Below are positions 46,443 to 58,208 of a stretch of 64,000 bases of DNA, in pieces. The notes under the pieces are model-generated. The model was not told the DNA's origin and did not search any database. It saw nothing but the letters and a program-made list of their open reading frames with translations. Positions within the stretch are counted from its first letter, which is position 1. Every line of letters begins with the position of its first letter. The DNA comes from Sabethes cyaneus (Eukaryota > Arthropoda > Insecta > Diptera > Culicidae), in the NCBI RefSeq assembly GCF_943734655.1, contig NC_071355.1:207315603-207379602 (forward strand), given 5' to 3'. The translations under genes were made by a program, and so were the position numbers.

Positions 46443-48169
46443 AGTTACTAGCATTTGAAATCTTTCATTCCAACGTTACACTTTTATTTTCGTTTTCACA
46501 AAGTGCTATGCAATCCCAGATAGTAAACAAAGACGTAGTCCTACGTCAAAACAAAAAAGTCTCTGTTACCAGTTTTGATCGCCGAATCGTTCGGATTTCC
46601 ACTTCTGTTCTGTGCTGCAGGCCTCCCAATTAGACGTGATCTTAGCCCTGTTGAATAAACGCCTAGCCTCCCCACGAAGGCTGCTGAGCGATTCATTCCA
46701 CCAGGGCCTGTTCACGTGATTAACGGACATTTAGCGGTATAAGCATCAATGATCCTACTCTGTAGGTTATTGGCTGCAACGTCCAACTCAGCTAGTGTGC
46801 GTATATTAATATGACAGAAGCTCCGAGAGTTACCTAGATGTTTTCTGAACGAACTTCAGTTGGGTTTCTTCGGGTTTCTGCATTGTGTTCTGCTTCAGTT
46901 GAGAGAGTTTGTCTCAATATCAAAAACGATATGCCTATGTTCTGATAAACTAGATTCATCAGAAACATGCCAGTTTTTGACCTTCTTAGCTATAAAAGTA
47001 CTGCGTCAATTGACGCCTGGGACCTTTTTTCTGATAGCACTGTGGGGGCCGTTCCATACATTGCATTGGATACATTGACACTGTTAGCAGTTAAGTATTC
47101 AAGTAGGTATTCACCCTTGTTATTTATATCTGCGCTGTCCGAAATCGTGTGGTGGGCGTTGGCATTGCAGCCGATCAGGAACGACACGTTCATGGCCCTG
47201 CAGTACCGCACGAGAGCGATAACCTCGGATGGCGGAATACCGTCCTTGTCATCCGGAAAGTATGCGGACGTCACGACCAGGTCCTGATTCTCCGTAGTTG
47301 TTGGTACTTCCAGTTTGACAGCGACGACATCGCGTTGAATGAATTCTGAAATTAGAGGAAATTGCATTCCCTTCGTTAGTAGGATAGCAGTCCTCGATTT
47401 GGACTGCATGTTACATTAGATTAACTTATCGTAGTTTGCTAGGCCGAGAATTCTCGTGCCGTTAGACTCGGACACTGACGAACGGTTGCCAGGGGTGTGA
47501 ACGCCTTCTTGATTTGCCTGCTTTTCTACATCAGAGGGCTTAGGTGGCTGCAGTCGACTGGAGACCGCATTACATCTGGCGCTTTTCGGGCGATTCCAAA
47601 TTGTGCGAGCTGGCGGTTGATGCAGAGTTCCCTTTCGGCAAACCTTTCGAACCTTCGCAACCGTCGCGGATGTGCGAATATTGGTTGGTGGTTGATGCAG
47701 AATCCTCTTGCGGGGATCCATTCGAGCCTGCGCAACCGTTGCAGGTGGTTGCGAAACTTGCTCGAGAGGTTATCCCACACGTGCCGTCGCTGCTCCTGGC
47801 ACAGAATCTTTTCGTCGGCAGTTGACCACTCCTCGGCCAACCTGTCGCATGCGAGCCTTGTCGAGCATATAGTTCAGCATGAAGCCATGCTTGACAATCA
47901 GGTTAGCAGACAGAGGGCCTATCTCCAACGCCAGTGTGACGGTGTTCCCTATTACATTGTGACGAAGTACTCGCCACGTTTGTGTAGAGAAGCCGTCGTT
48001 CTGATTTTGGAGCAGACGGAGGATCCTCTCGCTCGAGGTATTCACACTGCAGGGTGGTCCCACATCAAACTGCAACACGGAAGAAACGCTGTAGAAAATT
48101 ACCCATTGGGTATTTTCTCAAGAAACTTAGTTAGATGTAGTTTAGAGTGCCTACACTGTATTGTTATCG

Positions 48170-48769
48170 CGGTCAGTTTTTCGAAAATTGGAAAAAACGC
48201 AAGCGCAATTTTGCGCAAGTTTCTGGACAATTCTCAACTCTCTCACCACGGATGAGTACAAGTTTGATGTTTCGGAGGAAGTAAGGATGAAAAAACTTTC
48301 AAAGTTTGCCAAGTAATACATGATTTGGCAAGCGATCTGCTCATGTGGCAAACAGACTGCGCCGTTCGTGACTACCAGGACTGTAGACGGGCAGATCTAC
48401 TTTAAGAAGTGTCTACAGAAGCGTTTGCTTCCTCTGTTGAAGCAACACGAGGGCCCTACGATCTTCTGGCCGGATCTAGCTTCGTGCCACTATTCAAAGG
48501 CTGTCCTAGAGTGGTACGAAACCAACGGATTCACTTTCGTACCCAAGGACATGAACCCCCACAACGCACCGGAACTAAGGCCCAATGATAAATACTGGCC
48601 TATTATGAGGCAGGCACTACGGAAGCATCCTAAGGAGGTCAAATCTGAGGAAGACATGAAGAAAAAGTGGGTTTCCGTACAGAAGAAGCTGCAGCGAGAT
48701 GTACAAAACTTTTTGAGTGGAGTTGAGCGTAAGATGCGAGCATACGGTTATGGTATTGAAGTTGAATGA
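48170..48769 (+). pseudogene. ITmD37E-like (Tc1/mariner) transposase, 5'-truncated
   Basis: The plus strand reads SDNSQLSHHG/TTDEYKFDVSEEVRMKK (two frames, about 48225-48290), a stop, then a clean 149-codon frame from 48320. That frame runs MIWQAICSCGKQTAPFVTT, FWPDLASCHYSKAVLEWYE (second catalytic D), NPHNAPELRPNDKYWPIMR and MKKKWVSVQKKLQRDVQNF to VE and TGA. The usual RPIE-K-YW carries D in place of the catalytic E, so the protein is probably inactive even apart from truncation. DD37E group by motif spacing. AATAAA follows at about 48769. Confidence 0.75.
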
Positions 48770-48799
48770 AATAAATATGCCAAAAACTTACTTATAGGT

Positions 48800-49299
48800 T
48801 ATATTTTATTACCTGGAAGTTTGAAAAGGATCGGTTAATTAGGTAATTTTTACAGCGTTTCTGCCCTGATGTAATTTGATCACAAGGGAGCCTCGGGTGG
48901 TCTTTCATGGTGTATGTTCATCTCGCGGCTTGATGGTTGGTACTGTACTCTGCAGCCATCTTACTGTCTCCACGTCGGCACAAACGAAGAGTTGGTATCC
49001 GTTCTTGAGCTGGCAGCTCTTGAACTTTGGCTATATGGCTGGAGAATTCTGTTCTGCAATGCAGTTCAGGATTTCGTTGCGAATGGTCGTATGCTGATCC
49101 GCAGTATATATAGTGAATGAGTAATCACTCGACGTGCTTGCTATGCTGGAGGCACCCACCATCCCACTATATGAAACTCCTGTTTGAGATTTGGGCCTTT
49201 TTTTCGCACTGTTGATCGTTTAGTACTTGGACCTTTGGCTGGTGTTGGGTGACACAGTCTCCGCGGACCGTTGCCGCTGGGATTGAAATTAGACCAAAA
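48800..49299. other. spacer, nothing recognised
   Basis: Short open stretches exist at 48876-49120 but show no domain and no splice context. Confidence 0.3.
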
Positions 49300-49850
49300 A
49301 TAGAAAAGAAGGCTCCACTTCCATCTTGAATGGGTCACTGACCAGAGATCCCAAATATATTAACTCATCAACCACTTCCAGACCATGGCCGTCAATAGTC
49401 ACTGACAGAGCAAACGTTGTTTTCTCTGGAGCCTCTTCCTATCATATATTAAGTTTTCAACGCATTGATTTGTGACCCAATCCACCGTTTTAGCCTGGCA
49501 TAGATAGTCTCCGCCGTCCCAAGGTTTTTGGTAATGATAGGAGGTCATCTGCGTGGGCTAGGAGTTGGTTACTCTTGCTGAAGATCGTAATTGTCGTTTC
49601 AATGCCCGCTCGCCGGATCACACCTTCAATAGCGACGTTGAATAACATATAGGACAGTCCATCCCCTTGCCGCAACCCTTTGCGCGATTCGAAAGGAATC
49701 GAGATGCCCCCGAAACAGGCACGTAGTGAATCACTCGCTTCTCGGTAGCTTTGATCAGCTGCGTTAGCCGCGTGTTCGCTCTAGACTGTGTCGTATGCTG
49801 CCTTGAAGTCCACAAAAATAACGGCCTTTAATAGACAACATACACATCAT
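49300..49850 (-). pseudogene. LINE RT fragment containing the active-site box
   Basis: Minus strand: AWLNAVVWTSRQHTTQSRAN-like start (about 49810), then LRQGDGLSYMLFNVAIEGVI (about 49675), RRAGIETTITIFSKSNQLLA and HADDLLSLPKTLG (about 49560). LRQGDxLS and H-A-D-D (Y-A-D-D) are RT blocks of RTE-like LINEs. Frameshifts. Confidence 0.65.
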
Positions 49851-50489
49851 CTCGATAATCACCTTCCAAACCATTATGGGATCCTACATTCTGTCCATAA
49901 CTATAAAAACCCGGTTCAAGCTTGTTGGTCGCTTCACCTGTCTGGTAAAATTGGGATTTAGCGCCACGTGATGTCTTGTGATGGGACTACCATCAGAGGT
50001 GATAGGGCCGAGACAACACACTTCTTTTTTCGGATCAAACGCTGTCGTGAACTGTAACTAACCAGGAGTACAACGTCGCAGTTATTTGAGGAAACGTCTA
50101 ACCAGCCAGTTCGCATGAATGCCTCCTTTCCTGTCGGTATACGACTTCAGTTTCCACTTGGCCTGGATACTCGATTTCCGCTAAGGTTACTCTTATTCTG
50201 GCTGGTACCATGAGAAAGTAGGGATAGGATTACTATAACGTAACGACAACGTCGGTATGGATGAGGTATAAAGGCGTGCGTTTTTGAACAAATTGCTGGA
50301 CAAAAACACTGCCACCTGTAGAGGTCTCTAGGAAACTACAATATAAAAAAGAGGTCCAAGTTCCCTAGAAAGTTACTCGTTAGCGTTCAGTTGCTGTTGC
50401 TGACTGAAAAGTGATGCTTTCGTAACTTTTGGAACCATGAACCAGGAAATTTATCGAAAGAAGTGGCTACATGAGTTTGATTACGAAAA
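49851..50489. other. spacer, nothing recognised
   Basis: No coding domain or bounded repeat seen. Confidence 0.3.
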
Positions 50490-50491
50490 TA

Positions 50492-51747
50492 CCGTCAAAC
50501 GGGGTAACTTGCAACAGTTCTCAATTATTAGTGCAAGTAAAAACTTATCTGTAGTACATTTGAGGACATTTAATTAATACAAAGTTATTAGGTCTAGGAT
50601 AGAACAATTTCACATATTGAGAAAAAATATGCGATCAATATTGGCAGTTGTAGAATTTTTTAACTAGTTTGTTACTAATAACCCCTTAAACGGGGTAACT
50701 TGCAACAAGCACTAGTTTTTGGAAATTGAACGAATTTAATGATTTGTATGAGTTTCTTTTGACTTGAATATGCAAATGATAATCCGACTTGCGATTTTTA
50801 ATGCTTTTGCTATGAATATACGCATTAACGTCCTATGTTACGTTGGTGAAAATAATTTATGAGCCCCGTAACGGAAAATTACAAATTAAACTTTTTATAT
50901 TACTCACGCACTTGATATTCCTTGTCTGGATCCGATAGAACTGCCTTCTTTAAGGACCATTCACATATTATGTAACGCACGTAGGGGAGCGGGAGTTGCG
51001 TAACTCGTTACACGTCGTATATCCACTATGCAAAATCACGTCATGAAGTGGAGTGGGGGAGTTGAAAATCATCGATATCTTGGTTACGTAATGTATGAAT
51101 GTTCATTACGTTACGAGTGATCGTAATTAGACACTGTCATATTGCTGGTTGATTTCTCTCAGTGAAGATATTTTCTTTTTAGCCTCTTCTATAGCCATTT
51201 TCGGTATATCCAGAGAAAAACTGGCATATTTCCGACTTACCGAAAGTATCTTACACTCTTCGTTGTACTTTAGTATTGCTTGATGCAAAATTAAATGATA
51301 ACTTGCCTCGTGAAGTTAACGGAACACAGCTTTTTATATCCATCAGCTGTTGCAAGTTACCCCGTTTAAGTGCTTGTTTTACGAATAATGTGGTAACAAG
51401 CAGGATAAACAAAATTAGTCATCATTATTTTGTTTCCTTATTATTCATTTTGCTATAAAAATGTATGTTAAGCTTCTTTTATTTGAAGTGCTTGTGGGCG
51501 AAACAAACGTTTTACAAACGAAAAATTGACGATGAATTTGACATCATCTTGTGCGATTTTTTACAAATTACCGAAACAGCAAAAAGTCACCATAACATTA
51601 TCCAAGGCTTCTTAAATCTGCGAACAGCAAGTTTCAGTGACTGATATAGATTAAAAATTGAAGTAAGAGATCAAAAAGTACAATAAATTGGATCGATATA
51701 GCGTTGTTGCATGTTACCCCGCTGTTGCAAGTTACCCCGTTTGACGG
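50492..51747. mobile_element. 1.26-kb non-autonomous TIR element with nested inverted repeats
   Basis: CCGTCAAACGGGGTAACTTG at the left is exactly mirrored at the right (CAAGTTACCCCGTTTGACGG), for at least 26 bp. TA lies at 50490-50491 and 51748-51749. A second inner pair, TTAAACGGGGTAACTTGCAA, lies at about 50686 and 51347 in inverted orientation. No transposase. TA flanks suggest Tc1/mariner-type mobilisation. Confidence 0.75.
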
Positions 51748-51749
51748 TA

Positions 51750-52065
51750 CAGTAGAAGTTTTTTTTCGACGAAATTGTGGGTTTTTATTAAATCAGGTTT
51801 ACCCACTTCGTCTTTTTTTGAAACTTGGCAATGTTGTACATTATTTGTAATCGTTCAAAAGTTTATGTTTGTTTTAATAATGTATACAATTCTCAACAAA
51901 CTCAGTTTATTTGCTATTGCTCCCAGTTTTCACGTAAACAGCTTCCTTCAACCCTAGTATAAGACGTCATTGTTTTTTTCCACCAGACAACCTACCATCC
52001 TGACGGAAGTCTGCCGTCCAACAGAAAATAAGTCTGAGTAAACATGAACGTCTAAATATACACAA
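51750..52065. other. downstream flank of SLC5 paralogue 3
   Basis: AT-rich; no gene or repeat recognised. Confidence 0.3.
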
Positions 52066-52071
52066 TTTATT
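52066..52071 (-). terminator. polyadenylation signal AATAAA of SLC5 paralogue 3
   Basis: TTTATT on the plus strand, 35 nt beyond the stop codon of the minus-strand gene. Confidence 0.5.
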
Positions 52072-52105
52072 ACTTCTTAAATTATCACTACAATTTTAGT
52101 CGCCG

Positions 52106-54066
52106 TCAAACTTTATCTTTCGCCGAGTCATCCAGCAGAGGATGTTGGCTTATCTGGACTTTTAATTTTATGTGCGAATTTAAGTCTTTTTTACAACGGG
52201 CAAACGGTGTCAGCAGTCTTTGATCGGTAACGGTTCCGCCGCCGGTCAGTAAACTCACACTGTAAGCCACGACCACAAAGATTACCAACCCGATCAGCGA
52301 GTAGTACATGAAACTAATTCGATAAATGTAGGGTAAGTTGTCATCTTTCGGTGATGGGAGATGGATCCAGGTTGAGTTTGGTGGTAGAACACCTTCATCA
52401 CATCCATCGTTTCGGAATGGTAGATATTCGTACTGTAATTTACCGAGGGAAGAGATCCAGAGGGTGATCATACAACTGATTGAAACGATTACACCGGACA
52501 CTACTCCTTTCGTATTGGCTTTGGATGAAATCATCCCTAGTGTAAACATACCCATTACCGAACCCGAAATAACTCCACTGCATGAAACTGCCATTTGAAT
52601 GATGGAACCCATTTTTTCTACCACAAAAACCACGGCAATAACGACGACCCCAAGCACAACGACAATCGCTTTCATGACCGAACTAGACGATTGTTCCGAG
52701 GCGTTTGGACGGAAGGGGCGTATAAAGTCTTCGTAGATTGTTCCCGCTAGGGTATTCAAACTGGAAGACATCGTAGATAAGGCCGCCGAGAAAACGCCGA
52801 CTATGAACAGCCCCGGAAGACCTGGAATTTTTCCACCAGCATCCATCACATAGAATGGTACAATCTGATCGAGTTTTTCCACTTGTTTCGTTGTTACTGG
52901 GTCACAGGATTCATACTTTGCGTACATTAGGAGCCCGATGAAACAGGCTAAAGAGTTGATTATGATCAATCCAAAAATGTAAATTTTCAGGGAATTCTTC
53001 GCGGCTTCGCGAGTCGGTACAGCAAGGAAACGTTGAATGCATGCTTGATTTATGCCGAATACAGCTATCCAGTTGGTGGTTAATCCGAGAGTGACGCACC
53101 AGAACGATGTCCGCTGTGTGGGATCCGGGTTCATGCTGTTAAATAACAAGTGACTTATTAAAATCAATTCAATTGTGGATCCTTTTCGTTTGATCTTACT
53201 TGAAAAATATCAATCGATCACCTCGCTCAGCTCGTCGCCATACTTCCAGGAAACTGCCAACATCAATCACGCCCAGTGCGATAATCGCAAGGATAGCGGC
53301 TATCATCAACAGAAACTGCACGGTATCGGACCAAACGACGGCCCGCAAACCCCCAACAGTTGTGTAGAAAATACAAACTATACACAGAATGGGAGTAATC
53401 AGATGCAGATTGATGCCTGACACCTGACTGAAGGCAAGAGCCGGAACATAGATCACAACCGGAACCAAGAACAGAGCCGAGAGGGCATATACAAAGCTAG
53501 CCGTTAGTCGAACGACGCGATCGAAGCGTCTTTCGAGATAGCTAAAACTCGAGGTGAGTTGCATGTCCTGGAAAACTGGAAGGTAAAGGTAGTGCAACGT
53601 TAGGCCGACCTGTAAATGAAACATGAAATTTGAATTACGTCTAGAAACTTTATCTTAGAAATGAACCTACAACTACTGCTGAGAATACGAAAAACCATAT
53701 CTGCGTTCCATAGGCATAAATATCGGTTGGCACACCAAGTAGACTAATCCCGGAAACGGAGCTTAAATAAAAAAAAGAGTTGGTTATATAATTGCTAACT
53801 GAAGTGTTAGGTACTTACGTTGCAATTAGTGATGCTGCCACCGGGAACTTGGGCATTGATTTCCCCCCAAGAATATATTCCTCAACATTGTCTTGCTTGA
53901 TTTTTGAACAGAATCCGAAATAAATTCCTATCAGAACCGAAACTACCAGCAGTGCGATGAATATTCCATAATCGAATACAGTAAAGCGCAAAACCTGTTG
54001 GCTCACGCTGTCCGTACTGAGGATGTTCGATACTATTTCTGTGGTAAACGTCAGATTGAGATTCAT
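52106..54066 (-). CDS. SLC5 sodium:solute symporter, paralogue 3 (four exons)
   Basis: Minus-strand exons 54066-53819, 53761-53671, 53609-53200 and 53135-52106, GT-AG introns with consistent phase, 592 aa. This is the usual SLC5 length. The short N-terminus MNLNLTFTTEIVSNIL has an N-glycosylation sequon. Features in order: YILGGKSMPKFPVAASL (about 66-82) after helix 1, GGLRAVVWSDTVQ (about 199-211), MNPDPTQRTSFWCVTLGLTT at about 250, KIPGLPGLFIVGVFSAALST (about 352-371) with the Na+-binding serines, and C-terminal TGGGTVTDQRLLTPFARC. Family role: Na+-driven uptake of monocarboxylates or vitamins across the plasma membrane; the substrate is not readable here. Same exon plan as paralogue 2. Confidence 0.92.
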
Positions 54067-54311
54067 TACTGAGCTTTAACTGCCACGTACAGTAGACCGT
54101 TACAAACAAAGTGAATGTGTAAATCTTCTACGGACATTCTAAGTACCTACCATTGGAGATCTGTGTTATCGGAAACCGACATGATAAGATCTCGCATCAA
54201 TAAAAGTTTATTTGACAAAAGATAAAATTCAGTCCACCATCAAAAAGCATGATTAGTCGGATAAAATGAAAAAGTTGTCGAATCATTTAATTTCTATGAA
54301 TATGTTGTATA

Positions 54312-55047
54312 TAGTGATGGGCAAAACAGTAGTTTATCGTTATCGCGATATCATTTTGTATCTAATATCGGTATCGCTCGATATCGGATTTTAAATTATC
54401 GATATCGTACCGATAACCGATATTTTAATGAAAAACAATTTTCACCAAGTTTTTTAACTGTAAGTAGAAATTTGCCCATTTTTAACCAAATATGGAATCA
54501 TCTGCTCTTACATTCAAATTAAACTAAATTTAATCTGCACATTTGATTACATACATGCTTATAGTTCCGATACTTTGAAAAACGCTCCAAAGCTTTTGCA
54601 TAATGCGATATTTTTTTTATTTTTGGGTCTTTGAGTTGTTTTTTATCTGACTGGATACTTTTCCAAATAAACTTAAATTTACTGTGTTACCTTTCAAAAG
54701 AACATGCACCAATTTTACATCGTAGTACTTGTTCTAACAAAGGACACCAAATCTCCGACATTTGCTTTTTTAGTTAACGAGTAAAACTTTTTAACAATGG
54801 CTTAAATCGCTTAAATGGAAAGCCAAATCAACCATTATTTCTCGGTTACTTCCCTAAGACGCAAATTTAAGCAAAAGGAATGAGAGTTCATTTTCCTTCG
54901 CCTACAAAGTATAACTCTCATTCGCAGCATGCAAAATTTATTATCGATATCCGATATATTTCTGACGCTGCGTATCGGATATCGTATCGATAAAATATGC
55001 GCGATATTATCGATATTATCGGATTTATCGATATCGTCCCAACCCTA
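54312..55047. mobile_element. hAT-type non-autonomous element with perfect 8-bp target duplication
   Basis: GTTGTATA occurs at 54304-54311 and again at 55048-55055, exactly flanking the element. Ends are TAGTGATGGGCAAAA and, reversed, TAGGGTTGGGACGAT, fitting hAT termini (TAG-G-TGGG). Both subterminal regions are packed with TATCGATA/CGATATCG words. 736 bp, no transposase. Confidence 0.85.
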
Positions 55048-55347
55048 GTTGTATATGTTACTTGTCTGCTGTTTTCTTCCATTTAACATATAGACTTCAA
55101 AAATGCTTGTTTCAGGGTGAACAATAGACTTGATATAAAGGCATAACTTTACACACATTTTGATTCATACAATTTTAATCTACGCTAATAAGTCTCATGG
55201 ATAAGTAGTTTCCTCTAAAAGTTTTGTTATAAGTTTTTTCTTCATCTTTTTGTTTTTGAAATAAATTGCACAGAAATATTTAACCCCACTAAAGATTCCT
55301 ACACAGCCTTTTAAAACAAGGATTAATGGAAATATACAAAGCCGAAT

Positions 55348-56092
55348 CTAGCACATGGCGCTACCGCCTTCCCGGTCTCCCTTGCTAGCCTTGCTTCTCC
55401 TGCAGAGCTGCAGAACTATTTCTCCCGATTTGATGCTTTTGAACAGTTTGACCGCCTCCAGGTGCGTCAGATCGTGGCAAACCTGCCCATTGACGGCCAG
55501 AACTTCATCGCCAGCCTTCAGCCGACCATCCTCGGCGGCTTGGCCGGTCGCCAGGATGCTCTTGATAAAGATACCGAGCGCTCCCCGGGGACTATCTCGA
55601 CCGCCGACGATTGTGAATCCCAGCGACTTCTTGCCCGGTCCCTTCTCGAATGTGACTGTGTGAAACGAGCAAAGCGAACTTTTCGGCCGCCTTGGAAGCG
55701 TGCAAAAGTTGGTCATACTTTTATCCATCTCCAACGACCCTGTGCCACTGCTCGTTTCGGCATCATCCGAAGCGCCACTGCTGAGTTCCAGCTTCTCGTC
55801 GTCGCACAGATTCATGGTGCTTTTGGTTACGTGGTCCACACTGTACGGCGTCGTTTGTTTACCGACCAACGAGCGTCGTATCAGCTTCGAGCTGTTGGCC
55901 ACACCGTTGTTGGCAGTGTTGTTTTTGGTAAACGAGCGCCGCTTTACGCAGTCCAGCGAGGGTGGCTGCGAGTCCACCTCGATGCTGGGCATGTCGGTCG
56001 GCGAGGGAGATTCTTGCCGTTTGGAAGCAGACACCGTGAGGATCTTCTGGCGACGCGGTGTTCCCAGCGTGTTGTACTTGCTGCCATCGATT
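55348..56092 (-). CDS. 3'-terminal exon of a PDZ-domain protein
   Basis: Minus-strand exon after acceptor AATTTCAG; the first complete codons read IDGSKYNTLGTPRRQKILTV, so coding continues from an upstream exon not found here. 247 codons then TAG. The first ~135 residues are Ser/Thr/basic-rich and disordered, with KRRSF and RRS sites that could be phosphorylated. A single PDZ domain follows (FHTVTFEKGPGKKSLGFTIV to EIVLQLCRR). Its carboxylate loop is SLGF, and a histidine opens helix B (THLEAVKLFK), predicting class I C-terminal ligands (S/T-x-hydrophobic). The protein ends RREGGSAMC-like. GRDSPRGALGIF resembles insect bbg / vertebrate PDZD2-IL16 type PDZs, but this assignment is from memory and uncertain. 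Role: scaffold at membranes or junctions. Confidence 0.8.
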
Positions 56093-56620
56093 CTGAAATT
56101 GTTATAGAAGATATATAAATATTAGTTTTAGTGTTTGACTTGCAGCGCAAAAAAACGATATTGCTTTCAATATTTTACAGATAAAATGATAAGTCAAGAT
56201 TCATCTAGACTCTAGACCAGCTTGGATAAAGAGGAACGGTACATTTCTTAATAAGCGTTACTCCAATGACCCACCGTTGTCCGTTATCTGCCCTTTCCCC
56301 CTTCATGTCTTGTCTCAAACTGTTTGGATTCTATAAAACATTGCTTGCTTCTACAGTTCCTTTCGTCGACTGTAAAAATTACCGTTATAGAAAATTATGA
56401 AACTAGTTCATAACAAAATATTTGTCATTAAACGAGCAACGTTTTGTTTAATAAAAAATAATAATCAATTGATCTGGGTTATCATTTACAACACTGATCC
56501 GCTCTCGTCACTCTCGATTCGCCTTTCGAAAATAGTTTAAAGCACCATTTATTATGACAGATTGATTTAAAATATAATTATCGTTTAAATAGCATGTTGA
56601 ATGTCAATCAAAATTATCTT
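56093..56620. other. intron sequence of the PDZ gene, nothing else recognised
   Basis: Follows the acceptor of the PDZ exon. AT-rich, no exon recognised. Confidence 0.35.
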
Positions 56621-56820
56621 GGGCCCTATTCTCACAGTCACTTCACCTCACCTTACTTCTCTCACGCGCCTTATTCTCACAGTCACCTCACCTCACCTAA
56701 CGGCTCCCCGTTTGATTTGTACAGTCACCCAGGTGAGCGGGGTCACCTAGTGACTGTGAGAATCGCAAATTGTCACCTCACCTAAAAAATTTAGGTGAGA
56801 TGACTGTGAGAATAGGGTCC
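56621..56820 (+). mobile_element. MITE with GGRCCCTATTCTCAC ends, copy 1
   Basis: Starts GGGCCCTATTCTCACAGTCA and ends GACTGTGAGAATAGGGTCC. CTT flanks both sides (56618-56620 and 56821-56823). Internal CTCACC/GGTGAG units extend the termini. Same family as 57009-57224. Confidence 0.75.
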
Positions 56821-57008
56821 CTTGATTGAAGGATAATCAATCATCATTATCGTTCTCTGTCCCTTACAAGTTTTCTTGGCACTCTGCTTTTCAGTTATTT
56901 TTATACTTGATAGCAATATAACTGAAAGTATGAATAAAATTCCGTCCCTGGCCTTTCAGTACAGTTCTTCAACCTTAAAATTTATGCATCACGTCACATC
57001 CTCACAAT

Positions 57009-57224
57009 GGACCCTATTCTCATAGTCTTCTCACCTAAATTTTTTGGGTGAGAGTACACTTTGCGATTCACAGCGTCACCTAAGTAACTCCGCTCACCTG
57101 CGTGACTGTACAAATCAAATGGGCCCTGAAAGGTGAGGTGAGAGTGACTGTGAGAATAGGGCGCGTGAGAGAGGTGAGGTGAGGTGAGGTGAGGTGAGGT
57201 GAGGTGACTGTGAGAATAGGGCCC
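57009..57224 (-). mobile_element. MITE with GGRCCCTATTCTCAC ends, copy 2
   Basis: Starts GGACCCTATTCTCATAGTC and ends GACTGTGAGAATAGGGCCC, with AAT on both sides (57006-57008 and 57225-57227). It is inverted relative to copy 1. The right terminal region is expanded by a (GGTGA)n array of seven or so units at 57173-57206. Confidence 0.75.
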
Positions 57225-57227
57225 AAT

Positions 57228-58208
57228 ATTCCGTCTACCACGTTTTCAAACAAGACTTCAGTCTCGAATAAAATTCTTGCAGCAGACCATCAGTATGTCG
57301 ATATAGTGGGGAAAATATGGTGACGCACTTTTCTTTAGCGCTTTACTTTCAGGACGTCAAGTTCGTCTAGGTTCAATGTTCAAATGACAATGATGTTCAA
57401 ATGATAATTTTACACTTTTACAAAATTGTTTACTTTTAGGCAGTGGTTGGAGAATTCGCGAAAAAGTGATCGTTTGAATCGATGAACATCCCTCATGAAC
57501 ACACACTATTCGCCTGCCTCGGCGATAATGCACGCATCAGCTTTGAATTTTATCACGAACAGAACCTCAATGTGAACATCAGAATTCGTTCAAAAATTGA
57601 ATATTGAACATTGAGTGTGTTCGATTTATCGGATATAGAATGTCCGGGGACGCCAGAAAGTATTCAAAATAATATTACCACGAAAAGGGAATAGTTTAAA
57701 GTAGTGTTAGTGGCTTTACAAGCACCAGAAAACAGTAATTTGCACTTTTGCGTTGCTCACGATATTCGTATATTCAGCGATGCTACGAAGCGTGAGTGTA
57801 TGATGCTCATTGTTATAGGCGAATTGAACCACTCGCGTAGCTGTTTTATCATGATAAAAACCGTTTGCCGATGCTCGGCGTATATATTCATTTTGCGAGT
57901 TTTCCAACCTCTGCTTTTAGGACATGAACATTACTCTAGGTTTTATCGAAATGAATAATTCCTGACCTGTTGGAACGGTAAGATTCTGTCGCCATTATTA
58001 AAGTCGAGGTAAACGAAATCGCAGGTGAATAGCCGTATGGCCGTATCGGACCTGGGTATTTTGAAATAGGTCATATACCTTTCCTACAGACTCGACAAAA
58101 TCAAACACATCTGCGTTGAAACGCGAATGCGTTTTTTTTACGCTTATGTCCTCCTTTTTTCCTGCTAATTCCTTGCTAACACCCGCTTCTCGATAGAATG
58201 TTTACATT
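57228..58208. other. intronic or intergenic, nothing recognised
   Basis: No exon, domain or bounded repeat identified. Confidence 0.3.

Larger units (their letters stand above)
42720..48095 (-). mobile_element. I/Jockey-like LINE, fragmented by nested insertions
   Basis: Minus-strand order. ORF1 C-terminal part WRVLRHNVIGNTVTLALEIG (about 47970). Endonuclease RTAILLTKGMQFPLISEF (about 47395), VTSAYFPDD, FLIGCNANAHHTISDS (about 47180). WWNESLSSLRGEARRLFN (about 46700). RT DNTSFASINTALLNKGTDQP (about 45000), SEGGVLP, FAADVVLIVRG where Y-A-D-D is expected (about 44550). Post-RT DHKLNW (about 44105), then SLVTYATLVWWPKVNE-like (about 43640). Weak RNase H traces (about 43170). Frameshifts and mutated catalytic box: dead. 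It contains a 231-bp MITE (44146-44376), a Helitron part (45240-45800) and a TIR element (45909-46442). Confidence 0.75.

Noticed and set aside
46860..47287. Plus-strand open frames over the LINE endonuclease
   Set aside because: The minus strand carries the recognised endonuclease blocks; these are antisense shadows.
47497..48255. 252-codon plus-strand open frame
   Set aside because: It lies opposite LINE ORF1 and endonuclease leader sequence on the minus strand, and its translation shows no domain.
55355..56118. Long plus-strand open frames opposite the PDZ exon
   Set aside because: The PDZ domain on the minus strand explains the coding bias.
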